64,000 bases of DNA from assembly GCA_035567895.1 (NCBI GenBank), contig DATMPC010000099.1:53749-117748 (forward strand), given 5' to 3'. Of the stretch, positions 1 through 9,047 are shown one piece after another. The number at the start of each line of letters is the position of its first letter. The first letter of the stretch is position 1. Under the pieces are notes generated by a model. The model saw only the letters and a list, made by a program, of their open reading frames with translations, had not been told where the DNA came from and made no database searches. Both the position numbers and the translations under genes were made by a program. This stretch comes from Terriglobales bacterium. GTDB lineage: Bacteria > Acidobacteriota > Terriglobia > Terriglobales > Acidobacteriaceae.

Positions 1-1283
1 GCATCGCATACTCCCTGCAGAAACTTATCCCAGAGAACTTGGGATCGACAGCTGAGATTACTTGGACCGCATTGTGCATTCGACTTAGTTTTTCCGCGCT
101 AATTGCAGTTCTGTGTTGGGTGCTTGATGTTGCCACGAAGGTGTTTCGTGGATACGGCTCGCACCTAGGATTGCTCTTGGTGAGCTCCTCGTTCGGCATT
201 ATCGTATGTGTTTACAACGCTCGTTGTAAATTCGCGGTCGGTAGCTTTCTTAACATCGTCTTCCAAATTGGCTGGATAAGTGTTGCTTTAGTACTGGTCA
301 ACTTTGGGATGCATATCACTGGTCCGCTTTTTGCATTGGCCGTGTCGTACTTTGTGTTCGGTTTTCCAGCGTTTCTGCTTGATTTCAAACAGCCGACGGC
401 GAGGTTTTCACCGCGGTTTGCCAGCGAAATGCTTCATTTCGGAACTTGGGCGACCCTGGCTTCTACTCTGGCTGGAATCGCTTCCCAGGGTGGGCTGCTA
501 ATTCTGGCTTATCTTTCCGGAGACGCGTCTGCAGGTATCTATAGGGTCGCGACGACATTAGGCATGATTCCTGCCGTATTGGGAATGGTTGTCGTGACTC
601 CTCTCATGCCCATCGTTAAACGCGGTTTGCTCGAAGGCACAGACGTGACCGCAAGCTTGATCTTGCCCATTTTGCGTTATCTCCTCATGGTGGCCTTGCC
701 GATCGCGGCAACCGCTGCAGCGTTTTCTCGCAGCATCATCGCAGCTCTTGTGCGGGACAGCTATGCAAGTGCCGCCTTGCCTATGTGCATTTGTCTTGTC
801 GCAAACCTTTTGCAGATGCTTCTGACCACGTTTTCAGGAATTCTGCTAGTAGGCGAGGGACTGAGAGATCTTTCGAAAATTCAGGGTGTGATTGCGCTCA
901 TCGCTGTCGTCGGCAGCGCCTCTCTTGCGCCCAAAATCGGCGCAAACGGGCCGGCGCTCGCATCGTTGGTCGCATGGCTCGTTGGAGACGTGCTGCTGTA
1001 TCAATGGTTCGCACGCAGGACTGTAATCTTGTTCGAATGGGTTAGTTACGCGCGCTACGCGTTTTCTGCTGGTGTGAGCGCCGTGGTTGCGGTTCTCGCA
1101 ACTCGGTCGATCGTCTCTCCCGGCCATCGTTGTTCTGCGGGTGCGTGTCTATCGTTGGCACTGTATTTGATGCTCCTGTGGTTTCAACAGGATCCTGGTT
1201 TTTTGCAATTTCTTCGAGCTCTGAAGCGCGGCCTTCCGGAGAAAGCAGCTTTGGGTGCTCTAAAAATATCTCGAGTCGACTAA
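1..1283 (+). CDS. Polysaccharide/O-antigen flippase (Wzx-like), 5' truncated
   Basis: The reading frame is open from base 3 of the window, so the gene begins upstream. A TTG at 39 is only an internal codon, because the preceding codons (IAYSLQKLIPEN) read as coherent protein. The visible part is about 427 residues with about ten to twelve hydrophobic segments separated by short basic loops. This is the layout of MATE/MVF-type lipid-linked oligosaccharide flippases, which move undecaprenyl-linked glycan repeat units across the inner membrane. The TAA stop abuts the ATG of the next gene, and the surrounding genes are ligase/polymerase and glycosyltransferases, which supports the role. Substrate is unknown. 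A transporter of another MVF branch cannot be excluded from hydropathy alone. Confidence 0.8.
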   Translation, partial: IAYSLQKLIPENLGSTAEITWTALCIRLSFSALIAVLCWVLDVATKVFRGYGSHLGLLLVSSSFGIIVCVYNARCKFAVGSFLNIVFQIGWISVALVLVNFGMHITGPLFALAVSYFVFGFPAFLLDFKQPTARFSPRFASEMLHFGTWATLASTLAGIASQGGLLILAYLSGDASAGIYRVATTLGMIPAVLGMVVVTPLMPIVKRGLLEGTDVTASLILPILRYLLMVALPIAATAAAFSRSIIAALVRDSYASAALPMCICLVANLLQMLLTTFSGILLVGEGLRDLSKIQGVIALIAVVGSASLAPKIGANGPALASLVAWLVGDVLLYQWFARRTVILFEWVSYARYAFSAGVSAVVAVLATRSIVSPGHRCSAGACLSLALYLMLLWFQQDPGFLQFLRALKRGLPEKAALGALKISRVD

Positions 1284-2708
1284 ATGTTCTTGCGTACAGG
1301 TCAGCCAGGTCGCAGCGATCTTCTCCCCTTCAGTAACGTATCCGTACTTTCTCTCGCAATTTTGGGCGCCGCGTTGACATTTTTATTACTAGTCTTAAAT
1401 TTTCCCCCGACCGACATCGCGGTCGTGGCCGCATTTCTTGTCGGATGTGCCATCTTGTGGTGGATTCCGCCGTTGCAGTCGTTTCCTACAGCTCCCAAGC
1501 TCGTGCTCATATTTTTTGCATTGCGGCCAATTTTGGACGCTGCGCTGTCGAAGGATGTGCACAGATCCACTTTGCCGCTGCAGAATATCTTTGCCGTGAG
1601 TACTGCCATAGTCCTCCTCTTCTTCGGACGAAGACTTGTTCCTCGTCTTGTAAAGGAATTTCCCAGCAACGTGCTCATCGCTCTCCTCGCATTGACTGGC
1701 CTTGCATGGCTAGTCGGTGGGTTAGGTGCGGGAGTGTATGGATTCTTGCGAACAAGCTGGGGATTGCTTGTTGCCTTGTTGCTCGGAGCATTGCTTCAAA
1801 CTGAGAGACAGATCGAGATTTTCATTCGAACTTTGTTTTATTCGTCTTTCTTTGTACTGGCTATCTTGGCATTTAACTTAAAAGAAGGGGAGTACATCGG
1901 AAACGTATGGCGGGTTACTGGGCAATTTGGTGTTGCGACTACCCTGGCAGAGGTCTGCTTCTCTTTGTTCTTGCTCGGACTTTACACAATTAAGCACGTG
2001 CAAACCAGTTCAGAAAAACTGATCACAATTTGCCTTCTTCTGTTCCTGGTTCTCGCAATTGTGTTGACTCAAAGCCGGACAATCGGTGGTTTGCTCGTTC
2101 TATGCATCTTTCTGTGGCTGTGGGTTGAGGGGCACCGGCGCGCTGTCTACGGTCTGGCTCTCTGTCTTGCGTTGGCGATTGCTGGAGTTGTGTTGAGTAG
2201 CAGTCTGTCGTCCCAATCGCGAATTGCATCGAGCGTATCGTTTCAGCAGAAGGAGCTTAGCGAGGATGTGATAAACCTGACGGGCAGAACCTTTTTGTGG
2301 GCCAAAACCCTTGAGCAGTTTGCCAGTGCCAACGCGGTGCATAAGATCATTGGCCTTGGTTGGGGAACAGTATTCGCAAACTTTGAGACATTTGGTTATG
2401 AGTTATCCAGTGTGACCGAGAACTCTTTTCTCTGGTTCTTAGTGGGTTCCGGCATACTTGGACTACTAGCTTTCTCTACGTATCTAGCGTGCGCTATATC
2501 GAGAAGCTGGAGAGCCTGGCACAGAGCCGACTCTGAGTTCGAGCGCAGACTATCTTTGCTTGCTTTTTTAGTCGGACTCGCGTTCTTAATTGAGGGTTTT
2601 ACCACAGACCTTGTTCTTTCGCCCGTTGCAAGTAGCTATCTCTATGCCATTTTGTCGATCTTTATGTTCCGCTCACAAAAACGTTTCGCATTAAAGGTGG
2701 TTCGATGA
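1284..2708 (+). CDS. O-antigen ligase / polymerase (Wzy/WaaL-type) membrane protein
   Basis: This 474-residue protein is almost entirely hydrophobic with roughly twelve membrane helices. Around residues 255-280 a helix carries VLTQSRTIGGLLVL followed by WLWVEGHRR, typical of the Wzy_C/O-antigen ligase fold where a conserved Arg sits near the periplasmic edge. A large soluble loop follows (about residues 310-375, with GWGTVF and TENSFLWFLVGSG), as in this family. The ATG lies directly after the stop of the flippase gene, and the end overlaps the next glycosyltransferase by 4 bp (ATGA), so the genes are probably translationally coupled. Sequence alone does not separate a polymerase joining repeat units from a ligase attaching glycan to an acceptor. 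Confidence 0.8.
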   Translation: MFLRTGQPGRSDLLPFSNVSVLSLAILGAALTFLLLVLNFPPTDIAVVAAFLVGCAILWWIPPLQSFPTAPKLVLIFFALRPILDAALSKDVHRSTLPLQNIFAVSTAIVLLFFGRRLVPRLVKEFPSNVLIALLALTGLAWLVGGLGAGVYGFLRTSWGLLVALLLGALLQTERQIEIFIRTLFYSSFFVLAILAFNLKEGEYIGNVWRVTGQFGVATTLAEVCFSLFLLGLYTIKHVQTSSEKLITICLLLFLVLAIVLTQSRTIGGLLVLCIFLWLWVEGHRRAVYGLALCLALAIAGVVLSSSLSSQSRIASSVSFQQKELSEDVINLTGRTFLWAKTLEQFASANAVHKIIGLGWGTVFANFETFGYELSSVTENSFLWFLVGSGILGLLAFSTYLACAISRSWRAWHRADSEFERRLSLLAFLVGLAFLIEGFTTDLVLSPVASSYLYAILSIFMFRSQKRFALKVVR

Positions 2709-3991
2709 CTCAGCTGGCCCTTGCGAAAGATGCCGTCGACGTCGCGGGTCTGGCTCCCAAATCGGAACGAAGGCTGCGCATTGGAATCGTCTTTGGCAGT
2801 GATTTCCAGGGAAATCCGCCAGGCGGCGGACAGCCAACAATTGAAATTTTCCTAAAGTACGCGCAGAAAAGAAACTACGACATATGGCTACTGGGCATGA
2901 GCACTCGACCTGAGGAACCCGTCGGCCGCCCGTCCAACCGCAAAATATACGGCCGCGAATACCCGTTTGTTCCTTTGTTCCATTTCGACGCGAAGCGGTA
3001 CGCGAATCGCAAGCCGCTGATACCGCTTAGGCTTCAGGCACTGTGGGGCTACTTGCGCCAAAAGCATGTGGTGAGTTCCCTAGAGTTTGATCTCCTCTAT
3101 CTGCATGCTCCTGAGGCTTTGCCGTTTCTCTGGAACAAAAGTCAACCTGTTCTCTATCACATCCATGGCACGCAAGAGAGCGCCGCTGAATATTCACGCT
3201 ATCCGATTTTTAAGACGCATCTGTTCTCGTATCCATACCGTGCGTGGGTAGGATCGATCCTTCAGAGGGCCGACGAGTTTATAGTTATTGATCAGGAGAG
3301 TTACGACCTTTACACACGACGGATTCCAAAGAAGAAAGACCGATTCCATCTTTTGCCGACAGCTATCGACGTGGAGCAATTTCGGAGGATTCCGGATTTG
3401 AATCGGAGCCAAGCTCGGCGTTCCTTAGGCGTCCCTGATCAGGGCAAAATGGTGCTGTATGTTGGCAGGCTCTCATGGAAAAAAGGAGTGGACCTGCTTC
3501 TGAGGGCGTTTTCGACATTACAGCAGGCACAACCCGACGCTTTCCTTGCCGTTGCCGGAGATGGCGAGGACCGCGCTGCACTCGAAGGCCTCGCTAGCGA
3601 GCTGAACATTGCCAGTAGAGTTTTTTTCTTAGGACAGGTGCCTCACTTACCGGCACCACAGTTGCCGATACTTTTCAATTGTGCCGACGTTTCTGTGGTT
3701 GCATCGTTCCACGAAAGTTTGGCCCTAGTTATTACAGAAGCCTTGGCTTGCGGCGTGCCCGTTGTGTCAACTCCTGTGGGAATCGCTCCTGCTGTGATTC
3801 GTGACGGTATCACCGGCTACCTAGTTCAATCACGTGAGCCGTCTGAAATGGCGGATCGAATACTCCGCGTTATTCGAGACAACGCTTACTTGCCGGATCA
3901 ATGTGTTGAGGTGGCGCAACCCTACGCCGAAACTTCAAAGCATATCTGTGGTGTCATCGATGCGATGTCGCAGGGAATTCACGGGCATTGA
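2705..3991 (+). CDS. Glycosyltransferase family 4 (GT-B fold)
   Basis: A 428-residue cytoplasmic GT-B enzyme expected to add a sugar to the lipid-linked glycan. The N-terminal acceptor half has a Gly-rich loop (GNPPGGGQPT, about residues 37-46). The donor half starts near residue 245 with VLYVGRLSWKKGVDLLLRAF, and the nucleotide-sugar site shows the GT4 E-x7-E signature in FHESLALVITEALACGVPVV (about residues 337-356). The start ATG overlaps the previous stop as ATGA. A 55-bp gap separates it from the methyltransferase gene. Donor and acceptor sugars cannot be read from the sequence. Confidence 0.88.
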   Translation: MTQLALAKDAVDVAGLAPKSERRLRIGIVFGSDFQGNPPGGGQPTIEIFLKYAQKRNYDIWLLGMSTRPEEPVGRPSNRKIYGREYPFVPLFHFDAKRYANRKPLIPLRLQALWGYLRQKHVVSSLEFDLLYLHAPEALPFLWNKSQPVLYHIHGTQESAAEYSRYPIFKTHLFSYPYRAWVGSILQRADEFIVIDQESYDLYTRRIPKKKDRFHLLPTAIDVEQFRRIPDLNRSQARRSLGVPDQGKMVLYVGRLSWKKGVDLLLRAFSTLQQAQPDAFLAVAGDGEDRAALEGLASELNIASRVFFLGQVPHLPAPQLPILFNCADVSVVASFHESLALVITEALACGVPVVSTPVGIAPAVIRDGITGYLVQSREPSEMADRILRVIRDNAYLPDQCVEVAQPYAETSKHICGVIDAMSQGIHGH

Positions 3992-4046
3992 CGGAAGCAC
4001 TGCGCCACCTTGCAAGCATAGAGTGCGCAACTGACAGCGGCATGGA

Positions 4047-4850
4047 ATGCCAAGGAGAGCGCCGATTTTGATCTATTCGTTGAAGGAAATCGCTGGCTCA
4101 GCTTATTACCGAACTCGTCCAGTGGAGAGCCTCCAATTTCTCTATTCGAAGTGGGAGTTTGCGCGCAGAAGAGTCGATGATCCAATTGCCATGGTTGAAA
4201 TGCTTGGTTTCGATCCGGTTGCGGCATTCAGCGGGTTCGATCGCTGGTCGAGCACGCTCGAACGTGTGGTGTTCAAAGTGGCGCAACAATGGGGCCAAGG
4301 CGGGATCAACATGCCCGAGGGCAAATTCCTTTTCGCTATTACGCGAACACTACGGCCGGAAATTCTGATCGAGACCGGAGTCGCCGCAGGAGTTTCCTCC
4401 TGCTTTCTTATGGCCGCACTTATCGAGAATGGACGTGGAAGTCTCTACTCGGTTGATCTACCTGTTGCTGGGGCCACTCAACTTAAGTGCGCCGATGCCA
4501 GCCAATACTCCTGGCCGCAACGTGGAGCTGGGTGGGCAATTCCAGACGATTTGAAGAAGGGAATTGGCTCGCGTCACCAACTCATCCTGGAAGATGTCCG
4601 AACCGCTCTTCCCCGCCTGCTTGATGAACTCGGAAGCATTGACTTTTTCTTCCACGACGATCTCCATCTGCCGGATCATATGCTTTGGGAATACGAGTGT
4701 GTCTGGAAACACCTCCGCGATGGTGGCGTTCTCGCTTCGCACGACGTAAACATGGGATGGATTCGCTTTTGTCGAAATCGCCGGATACCTCGTCAGCGAT
4801 TGGTCAATTTGAACCGGCTTTGTGCCGTTCGAAAAAACAAGGAAAGATAA
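4047..4850 (+). CDS. Class I SAM-dependent methyltransferase (Methyltransf_24-like)
   Basis: A 267-residue Rossmann-fold protein. The SAM-binding motif I region is ILIETGVAAGVSSCFLMAAL (about residues 109-128). The acidic motif II follows in SLYSVDLP, and the motif IV/V region is DFFFHDDLHLPDHMLWEYE with DGGVLASHDV after it. This resembles the cephalosporin-hydroxylase/Methyltransf_24 group often found in polysaccharide and rhamnosyl-lipid clusters, so O-methylation of a sugar is the likely role. The C-terminus (LNRLCAVRK) matches the usual end of such proteins, so I do not think the frame is broken. A second in-frame-free ATG lies at 4042. The start at 4047 is a best guess. Confidence 0.72.
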   Translation: MPRRAPILIYSLKEIAGSAYYRTRPVESLQFLYSKWEFARRRVDDPIAMVEMLGFDPVAAFSGFDRWSSTLERVVFKVAQQWGQGGINMPEGKFLFAITRTLRPEILIETGVAAGVSSCFLMAALIENGRGSLYSVDLPVAGATQLKCADASQYSWPQRGAGWAIPDDLKKGIGSRHQLILEDVRTALPRLLDELGSIDFFFHDDLHLPDHMLWEYECVWKHLRDGGVLASHDVNMGWIRFCRNRRIPRQRLVNLNRLCAVRKNKER

Positions 4851-4861
4851 CCTTTCAAGCT

Positions 4862-6025
4862 ATGACCAGAGCCGCCGTTTTGACCATTGGCCCAAGTCCT
4901 CCTCCCTACAACGGTATGAGTGTCGCAACCGAGCTCGTTGCCAGATCAATCGATAATTCCATTGGGCATCTTCACTTAGATGAGCGCCTTCACTTAGATA
5001 CGGCCGATCGGAGAGGACTGTCGAACGTTGGCAGGCTCGACATTCGCAACCTGTGGCTCGCCGCGATGCATGCGCTTCGGTACCTTTGGTTGCTCATTAG
5101 AAAACGCCCAGCGGTGGTGTATGTACCGATTTCGCAGGCTTGGTTGCCATTTTTGCGCGACTGCATGTTCCTTCTGCCGGCGAAGCTAACCGGTAGGAAA
5201 GTAATAGTTCATTTGCACGGCGGATATTTCGGCGTTTTCTTCCGCCGGACGTCGGCCTTCATGCGTTCGATCATTCGGCTGTCGCTAAAAGATGCGGCTT
5301 GTGCAATTGTGCTGGGGAAAAAGATCCAGGATGCTTTCGACGGCATTCTGCCGGCGGACCGTATTGCGGTGATTCCCAACGGCATACCGGATCCCTTTGA
5401 ACGGTCCGTGTTTAGTAAGCGGCGCGACGAGAGCCCGACGATTTTGTTTCTAAGTACACTAATGGCGAGCAAAGGAACGCTGGACCTGCTTCGATCGCTA
5501 CAGTTCGTTACCGCGAAAATTGGGCCCGCGCGCAGCATCTTTGCCGGCGAGTGGTACTCGGAAGAGGAACGCAAGTTAGCCGAGCAGCTTGTCCGGGCTC
5601 TTCCGAACGATTCAAAGCCCGATTTTGTGGGAGTAGTCGGCCCCTCGCGCAAATACGAACTCCTCGATCGCAGCACTATCTTTACCCTGCCTACCTTCTA
5701 TCCGTTTGAGGGCCATCCGTATGTGATTTTAGAGGCAATGGCAGCCGGACTGCCGATCATCTCAACGAAGTGGGCATGCATTCCAGAGATGGTCGAAGAT
5801 GGTGTAAATGGTTTTCTGATTGACCCGGGAGACGTTGAGGAACTTGCTGACAGAATTTGCACACTCCTGAGCGATGACAAGTTGCGTCACAGAATGGGAC
5901 AGGCGAGTCGCGAGCGATTTCTCGAGGATTTCACTTTCGACAAGTTCTCCAGCAGATTACAGGGAGTGTTTTCTAGGGCGTTGGACGGCTGCGCACACGC
6001 TCAGCAGAAAGCGCATGTTGCATGA
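4862..6025 (+). CDS. Glycosyltransferase family 4 (GT-B fold)
   Basis: A 387-residue GT4-type glycosyltransferase. The open frame extends upstream to 4685, but that part overlaps the end of the methyltransferase gene and reads as non-protein. ATG 4862 gives a natural N-terminus (MTRAAVLTIGPSPPPYNGMS) with the Gly/Pro loop expected at the first beta-alpha turn of a GT-B fold. The donor domain carries TILFLSTLMASKGTLDLLRS and the E-x7-E pair in FEGHPYVILEAMAAGLPII. The last codons overlap the next gene by 4 bp (ATGA). It probably adds another residue of the same glycan; linkage and sugar are unknown. Confidence 0.86.
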   Translation: MTRAAVLTIGPSPPPYNGMSVATELVARSIDNSIGHLHLDERLHLDTADRRGLSNVGRLDIRNLWLAAMHALRYLWLLIRKRPAVVYVPISQAWLPFLRDCMFLLPAKLTGRKVIVHLHGGYFGVFFRRTSAFMRSIIRLSLKDAACAIVLGKKIQDAFDGILPADRIAVIPNGIPDPFERSVFSKRRDESPTILFLSTLMASKGTLDLLRSLQFVTAKIGPARSIFAGEWYSEEERKLAEQLVRALPNDSKPDFVGVVGPSRKYELLDRSTIFTLPTFYPFEGHPYVILEAMAAGLPIISTKWACIPEMVEDGVNGFLIDPGDVEELADRICTLLSDDKLRHRMGQASRERFLEDFTFDKFSSRLQGVFSRALDGCAHAQQKAHVA

Positions 6026-6978
6026 GGCCCCGCTTCGAACCAGTAGCCGGTCCGAATCGTGAGACGAGTATTTCACATGTCTCTGATGTGCGCGAGTTCT
6101 GGAACGTCGAGGCGTGCGGCTCGCATTTTGTCGCTGCGGAAAGAGGGACTTCTGAGTTTTACGAGCAGTTTCGTTCGTTCCGGTATCGGACCGAATGGCA
6201 CATTTCCGAGCTTGTTCCATTTGAGGAAACAAGAGACAAGAAGATATTGGAAATCGGATGCGGCAACGGAGCTGATGGAGCGCTGTTCTCCCGTGCTGGA
6301 GCCGACTACACTGGAGTGGATCTGACGCCCGCCGCCGTTCGTGCGACGCAGAGCCACTTTGAAGCTCTGGGACTGAATGGGCGCTTCCAAGTGGAAGATG
6401 CGGAAGCCCTTTCGTTTTCGGACGAAAGCTTTGATTTCGTTTATTCGCACGGAGTGCTTCATCACACGCCGCATCCTAAGGTAGCCTTTGCCGAAGTATT
6501 CCGTGTGTTGAAGCCTGGTGGAAGGGCGATTGTGATGCTCTACCACAAACACAGTTTCAACTATTACATTCGCATTCTCGGATACATGCGAGCTCGAATT
6601 CTGCTCCATGTCCTCCTCCGGGTTGGCCGTCATTCCGAGGATCGCTCGCGAATAAATCAGCCGATGCTGCACTTACGTGGAAACCAGAACTCGTTGGTTT
6701 GGCGCGCGCACTATGCGAATTTTCTCCGTCAGGGATGGAGTTATCTGCAAGCCAAGAACTTCGTTCATCATGCTACTGATGGTCCTGCGTGCCCGGTCGC
6801 GAACGTTTACACCCATAGGATGGTGCGCACGATCTTTCGGCAGTTTACGGCGGTGGAGACGAAAGTGGCTCACTTTCCACTCCGCAAGTATTCTGCTTTC
6901 AAGTGGGTGCCACTTTTTGTTGAACGACGACTTTCTTCCATGCTGGGGTGGTACTTATTCGTCTATTTGACTAAATGA
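6022..6978 (+). CDS. Class I SAM-dependent methyltransferase (UbiE/Methyltransf_11 type)
   Basis: A 318-residue protein with a textbook SAM-binding core. Motif I is ILEIGCGNGADG (about residues 72-83), motif II TGVDLTP, motif III the DAEAL / SFDFVYSHGVLHH segment, and a post-motif [19 protein letters not shown]. The first 60 residues include a WxxEACGSHF-type lead often seen in glycan-cluster methyltransferases. About 120 C-terminal residues beyond the core probably form the acceptor-specific cap. It overlaps the upstream glycosyltransferase by 4 bp. A sugar O-methyltransferase is likely; a lipid or quinone substrate is less likely in this context. Confidence 0.8.
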   Translation: MRPRFEPVAGPNRETSISHVSDVREFWNVEACGSHFVAAERGTSEFYEQFRSFRYRTEWHISELVPFEETRDKKILEIGCGNGADGALFSRAGADYTGVDLTPAAVRATQSHFEALGLNGRFQVEDAEALSFSDESFDFVYSHGVLHHTPHPKVAFAEVFRVLKPGGRAIVMLYHKHSFNYYIRILGYMRARILLHVLLRVGRHSEDRSRINQPMLHLRGNQNSLVWRAHYANFLRQGWSYLQAKNFVHHATDGPACPVANVYTHRMVRTIFRQFTAVETKVAHFPLRKYSAFKWVPLFVERRLSSMLGWYLFVYLTK

Positions 6979-7014
6979 GCAGGGACGCAGTGCTGTTCGA
7001 GAGTTAAGAACAAT

Positions 7015-9024
7015 ATGTGTGGCATCTGTGGTACGGCAGGATTTGCCGACGAAAGTCTTCTGGCGCGCATGACGGACCTCATGACACATCGCGGGCCCGA
7101 CGATGGAGGTGTGTACGTCTCGCCAGACAGGCTATTTGGGCTGGGCAACCGGCGCTTGAGCATTATCGACCTTTCGTCGGCCGGACACATGCCGATGTCA
7201 AATGAAGATGGCAAGATCTGGATTACGTATAACGGGGAAATCTATAACTTTCCCATACTGAGAGCAGAACTCGAAGCCTTCGGGCATAATTTCCGTTCGC
7301 ATACCGATTCGGAGGTCCTCATTCATGGTTATGAGCAGTGGGGCATCGATCTACTCAAGCGTCTGAACGGAATGTTTGCGTTTGCAGTACTGGATCTGCG
7401 TTTGCGACCTGCAAAACTTGTGCTGGCTCGTGACCGATTTGGAATCAAGCCGCTTTACTACATACATATGGGCGATAGGCTTCTCTTCGCCTCAGAAATA
7501 AAATCCATTCTTGCCGCTCCCGAAGTGGCGCGCGAAGTAGATTTCGGTTCTCTGCACCGGTACTTGGCGTTCCTGTGGACGCCGGGACCGACAACCCTGT
7601 TTAAGGGCGTCTACAAGCTTCCTCCCGGTCATTACATGGAATGGTCGGACGGGCGCCCTTTGGTCCATTCCTACTGGAACCTTTCGTATGAGAGCCTTCC
7701 GGTGAAGGACGAACGGGAGCTTACCGGACAGCTACAGGACGTTCTAAATCGTTCAATCACTCGACAACTGATCAGTGACGTACCGCTAGGAGTTTTCTTA
7801 AGCGGTGGGTTGGACTCGAGCACGATCGCCGCAATAGCATCGCGCGCGAGCTCGGAGCCGCTGAGCACTTACACGATTGTCTATCGTCCTGAGGACAGCC
7901 GGCTGGAGCAGTCTGACGAAGACGCGGAAGTCTCGCGAGAGGTGGCAAAGCAGCTTGGAGCCAGACATCACGAGATTGTTGTGAGCCCCGATGTTGCAGA
8001 GATCCTGCCCAAGATTGTGTGGCACTTGGATGAGCCTGTGGCCGACGCTGCGGCGATCAGCACTTATCTGATTTGCAAAGCCGCTGGCTCCGAGCTGAAA
8101 GTTCTTCTCAGCGGGCAAGGTGGCGATGAGGTTTTTGCAGGGTATCGCGTTTACACCATGGCCGCATTAGCCAGTTCTCTCAGGGCCGTTCCGAAGTTGT
8201 TCTGGAATCGGCCGGCGAAAGGCATTCTCGATCTGTTGCCGAGAATCAAAGATCATGTTGCGGGCGTAAATCCGGGTCTCGTCCTTGCCGTGCACCGCTA
8301 TTTGGCTAAGGTGGTGGAGGGTGCAAATCTTGAGGCCGAAGAGCGGTTTGTTTTCACTAGGTCCTACTACACCGATGCTGGGCAAATGCAGCTTTATAAC
8401 TCCGATCTGGAGGGAGTTCTTCGAGGTTCCGTGGCTGGCGATCGACATCTGGAGTATTTCCGAGAGGTTGATGGGCTCGATTTTCTGAACCGCATGCTCT
8501 ACGTCGACACAAAGACATTTCTTCCGGAGCTTAATCTCACCTATTCAGACAAACTGAGCTCCGCGGCCTCGGTGGAGGTGCGTGTTCCTCTTCTCGACAA
8601 TGAGATCGTTGAGTTCATGAGCCGCGTTCCGGTTGAGATGAAGCTCAGGCGCTTTGAGACTAAGTACCTCATGCGTCGCGCTGTTAAGGATCTCCTTCCG
8701 GCACGCGTGCTCCACCGGCGGAAGGCTAGCTTTGGTGCACCCATTCGGACATGGCTACGACGTGATTTGCGAGAGATGGTCGACGATCTGCTTTCAGACA
8801 ATTCGTTGCGCGATCGCGGATATTTCGATCGCAAAGCCATTAGAAAGTTGATCTCAGATGATCGGGAAGGGCGCGCGGACAACAGCTATCGCATTTGGGC
8901 GCTCCTCACCTTGGAACTGTGGCACCGAGCTTTTATTGACTCGCATCGTCCGCTGCAAACTTGTGATTCAGTCGTGGGCTCCATGACTGCGAACCTGGCA
9001 ACATCATCCCCGGTGGTGAGCTGA
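7015..9024 (+). CDS. Glutamine-dependent amidotransferase, asparagine synthase (AsnB) family
   Basis: A 669-residue two-domain enzyme. The N-terminus begins MCGICG, so after Met removal Cys is the Ntn-type glutaminase nucleophile. RLSIIDLS, YNGEIYN and SDSEVL-like elements (HTDSEVL) complete the glutaminase site. The synthetase half has the PP-loop SGGLDSS at about residues 263-269, which binds ATP. Family members transfer glutamine-derived ammonia to a carboxylate after adenylation. Inside polysaccharide loci such proteins are usually thought to amidate uronic acids rather than make asparagine. It sits between a methyltransferase and a VpsJ-like gene in the same cluster, which favours that role. 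True asparagine synthesis remains possible. Confidence 0.85.
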   Translation: MCGICGTAGFADESLLARMTDLMTHRGPDDGGVYVSPDRLFGLGNRRLSIIDLSSAGHMPMSNEDGKIWITYNGEIYNFPILRAELEAFGHNFRSHTDSEVLIHGYEQWGIDLLKRLNGMFAFAVLDLRLRPAKLVLARDRFGIKPLYYIHMGDRLLFASEIKSILAAPEVAREVDFGSLHRYLAFLWTPGPTTLFKGVYKLPPGHYMEWSDGRPLVHSYWNLSYESLPVKDERELTGQLQDVLNRSITRQLISDVPLGVFLSGGLDSSTIAAIASRASSEPLSTYTIVYRPEDSRLEQSDEDAEVSREVAKQLGARHHEIVVSPDVAEILPKIVWHLDEPVADAAAISTYLICKAAGSELKVLLSGQGGDEVFAGYRVYTMAALASSLRAVPKLFWNRPAKGILDLLPRIKDHVAGVNPGLVLAVHRYLAKVVEGANLEAEERFVFTRSYYTDAGQMQLYNSDLEGVLRGSVAGDRHLEYFREVDGLDFLNRMLYVDTKTFLPELNLTYSDKLSSAASVEVRVPLLDNEIVEFMSRVPVEMKLRRFETKYLMRRAVKDLLPARVLHRRKASFGAPIRTWLRRDLREMVDDLLSDNSLRDRGYFDRKAIRKLISDDREGRADNSYRIWALLTLELWHRAFIDSHRPLQTCDSVVGSMTANLATSSPVVS

Positions 9025-9047
9025 TTTACGCGCCCAATCCTCAACTC

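Noticed and set aside
4740..4850. Possible frameshift at the end of the methyltransferase gene
   Set aside because: The +2 and +3 frames look less like a protein end; the given frame ends in LNRLCAVRK, which matches the family.
4685..4861. N-terminal extension of the second GT4 gene
   Set aside because: It overlaps the end of the methyltransferase gene, reads as low-complexity non-protein, and ATG 4862 gives the expected GT-B start.
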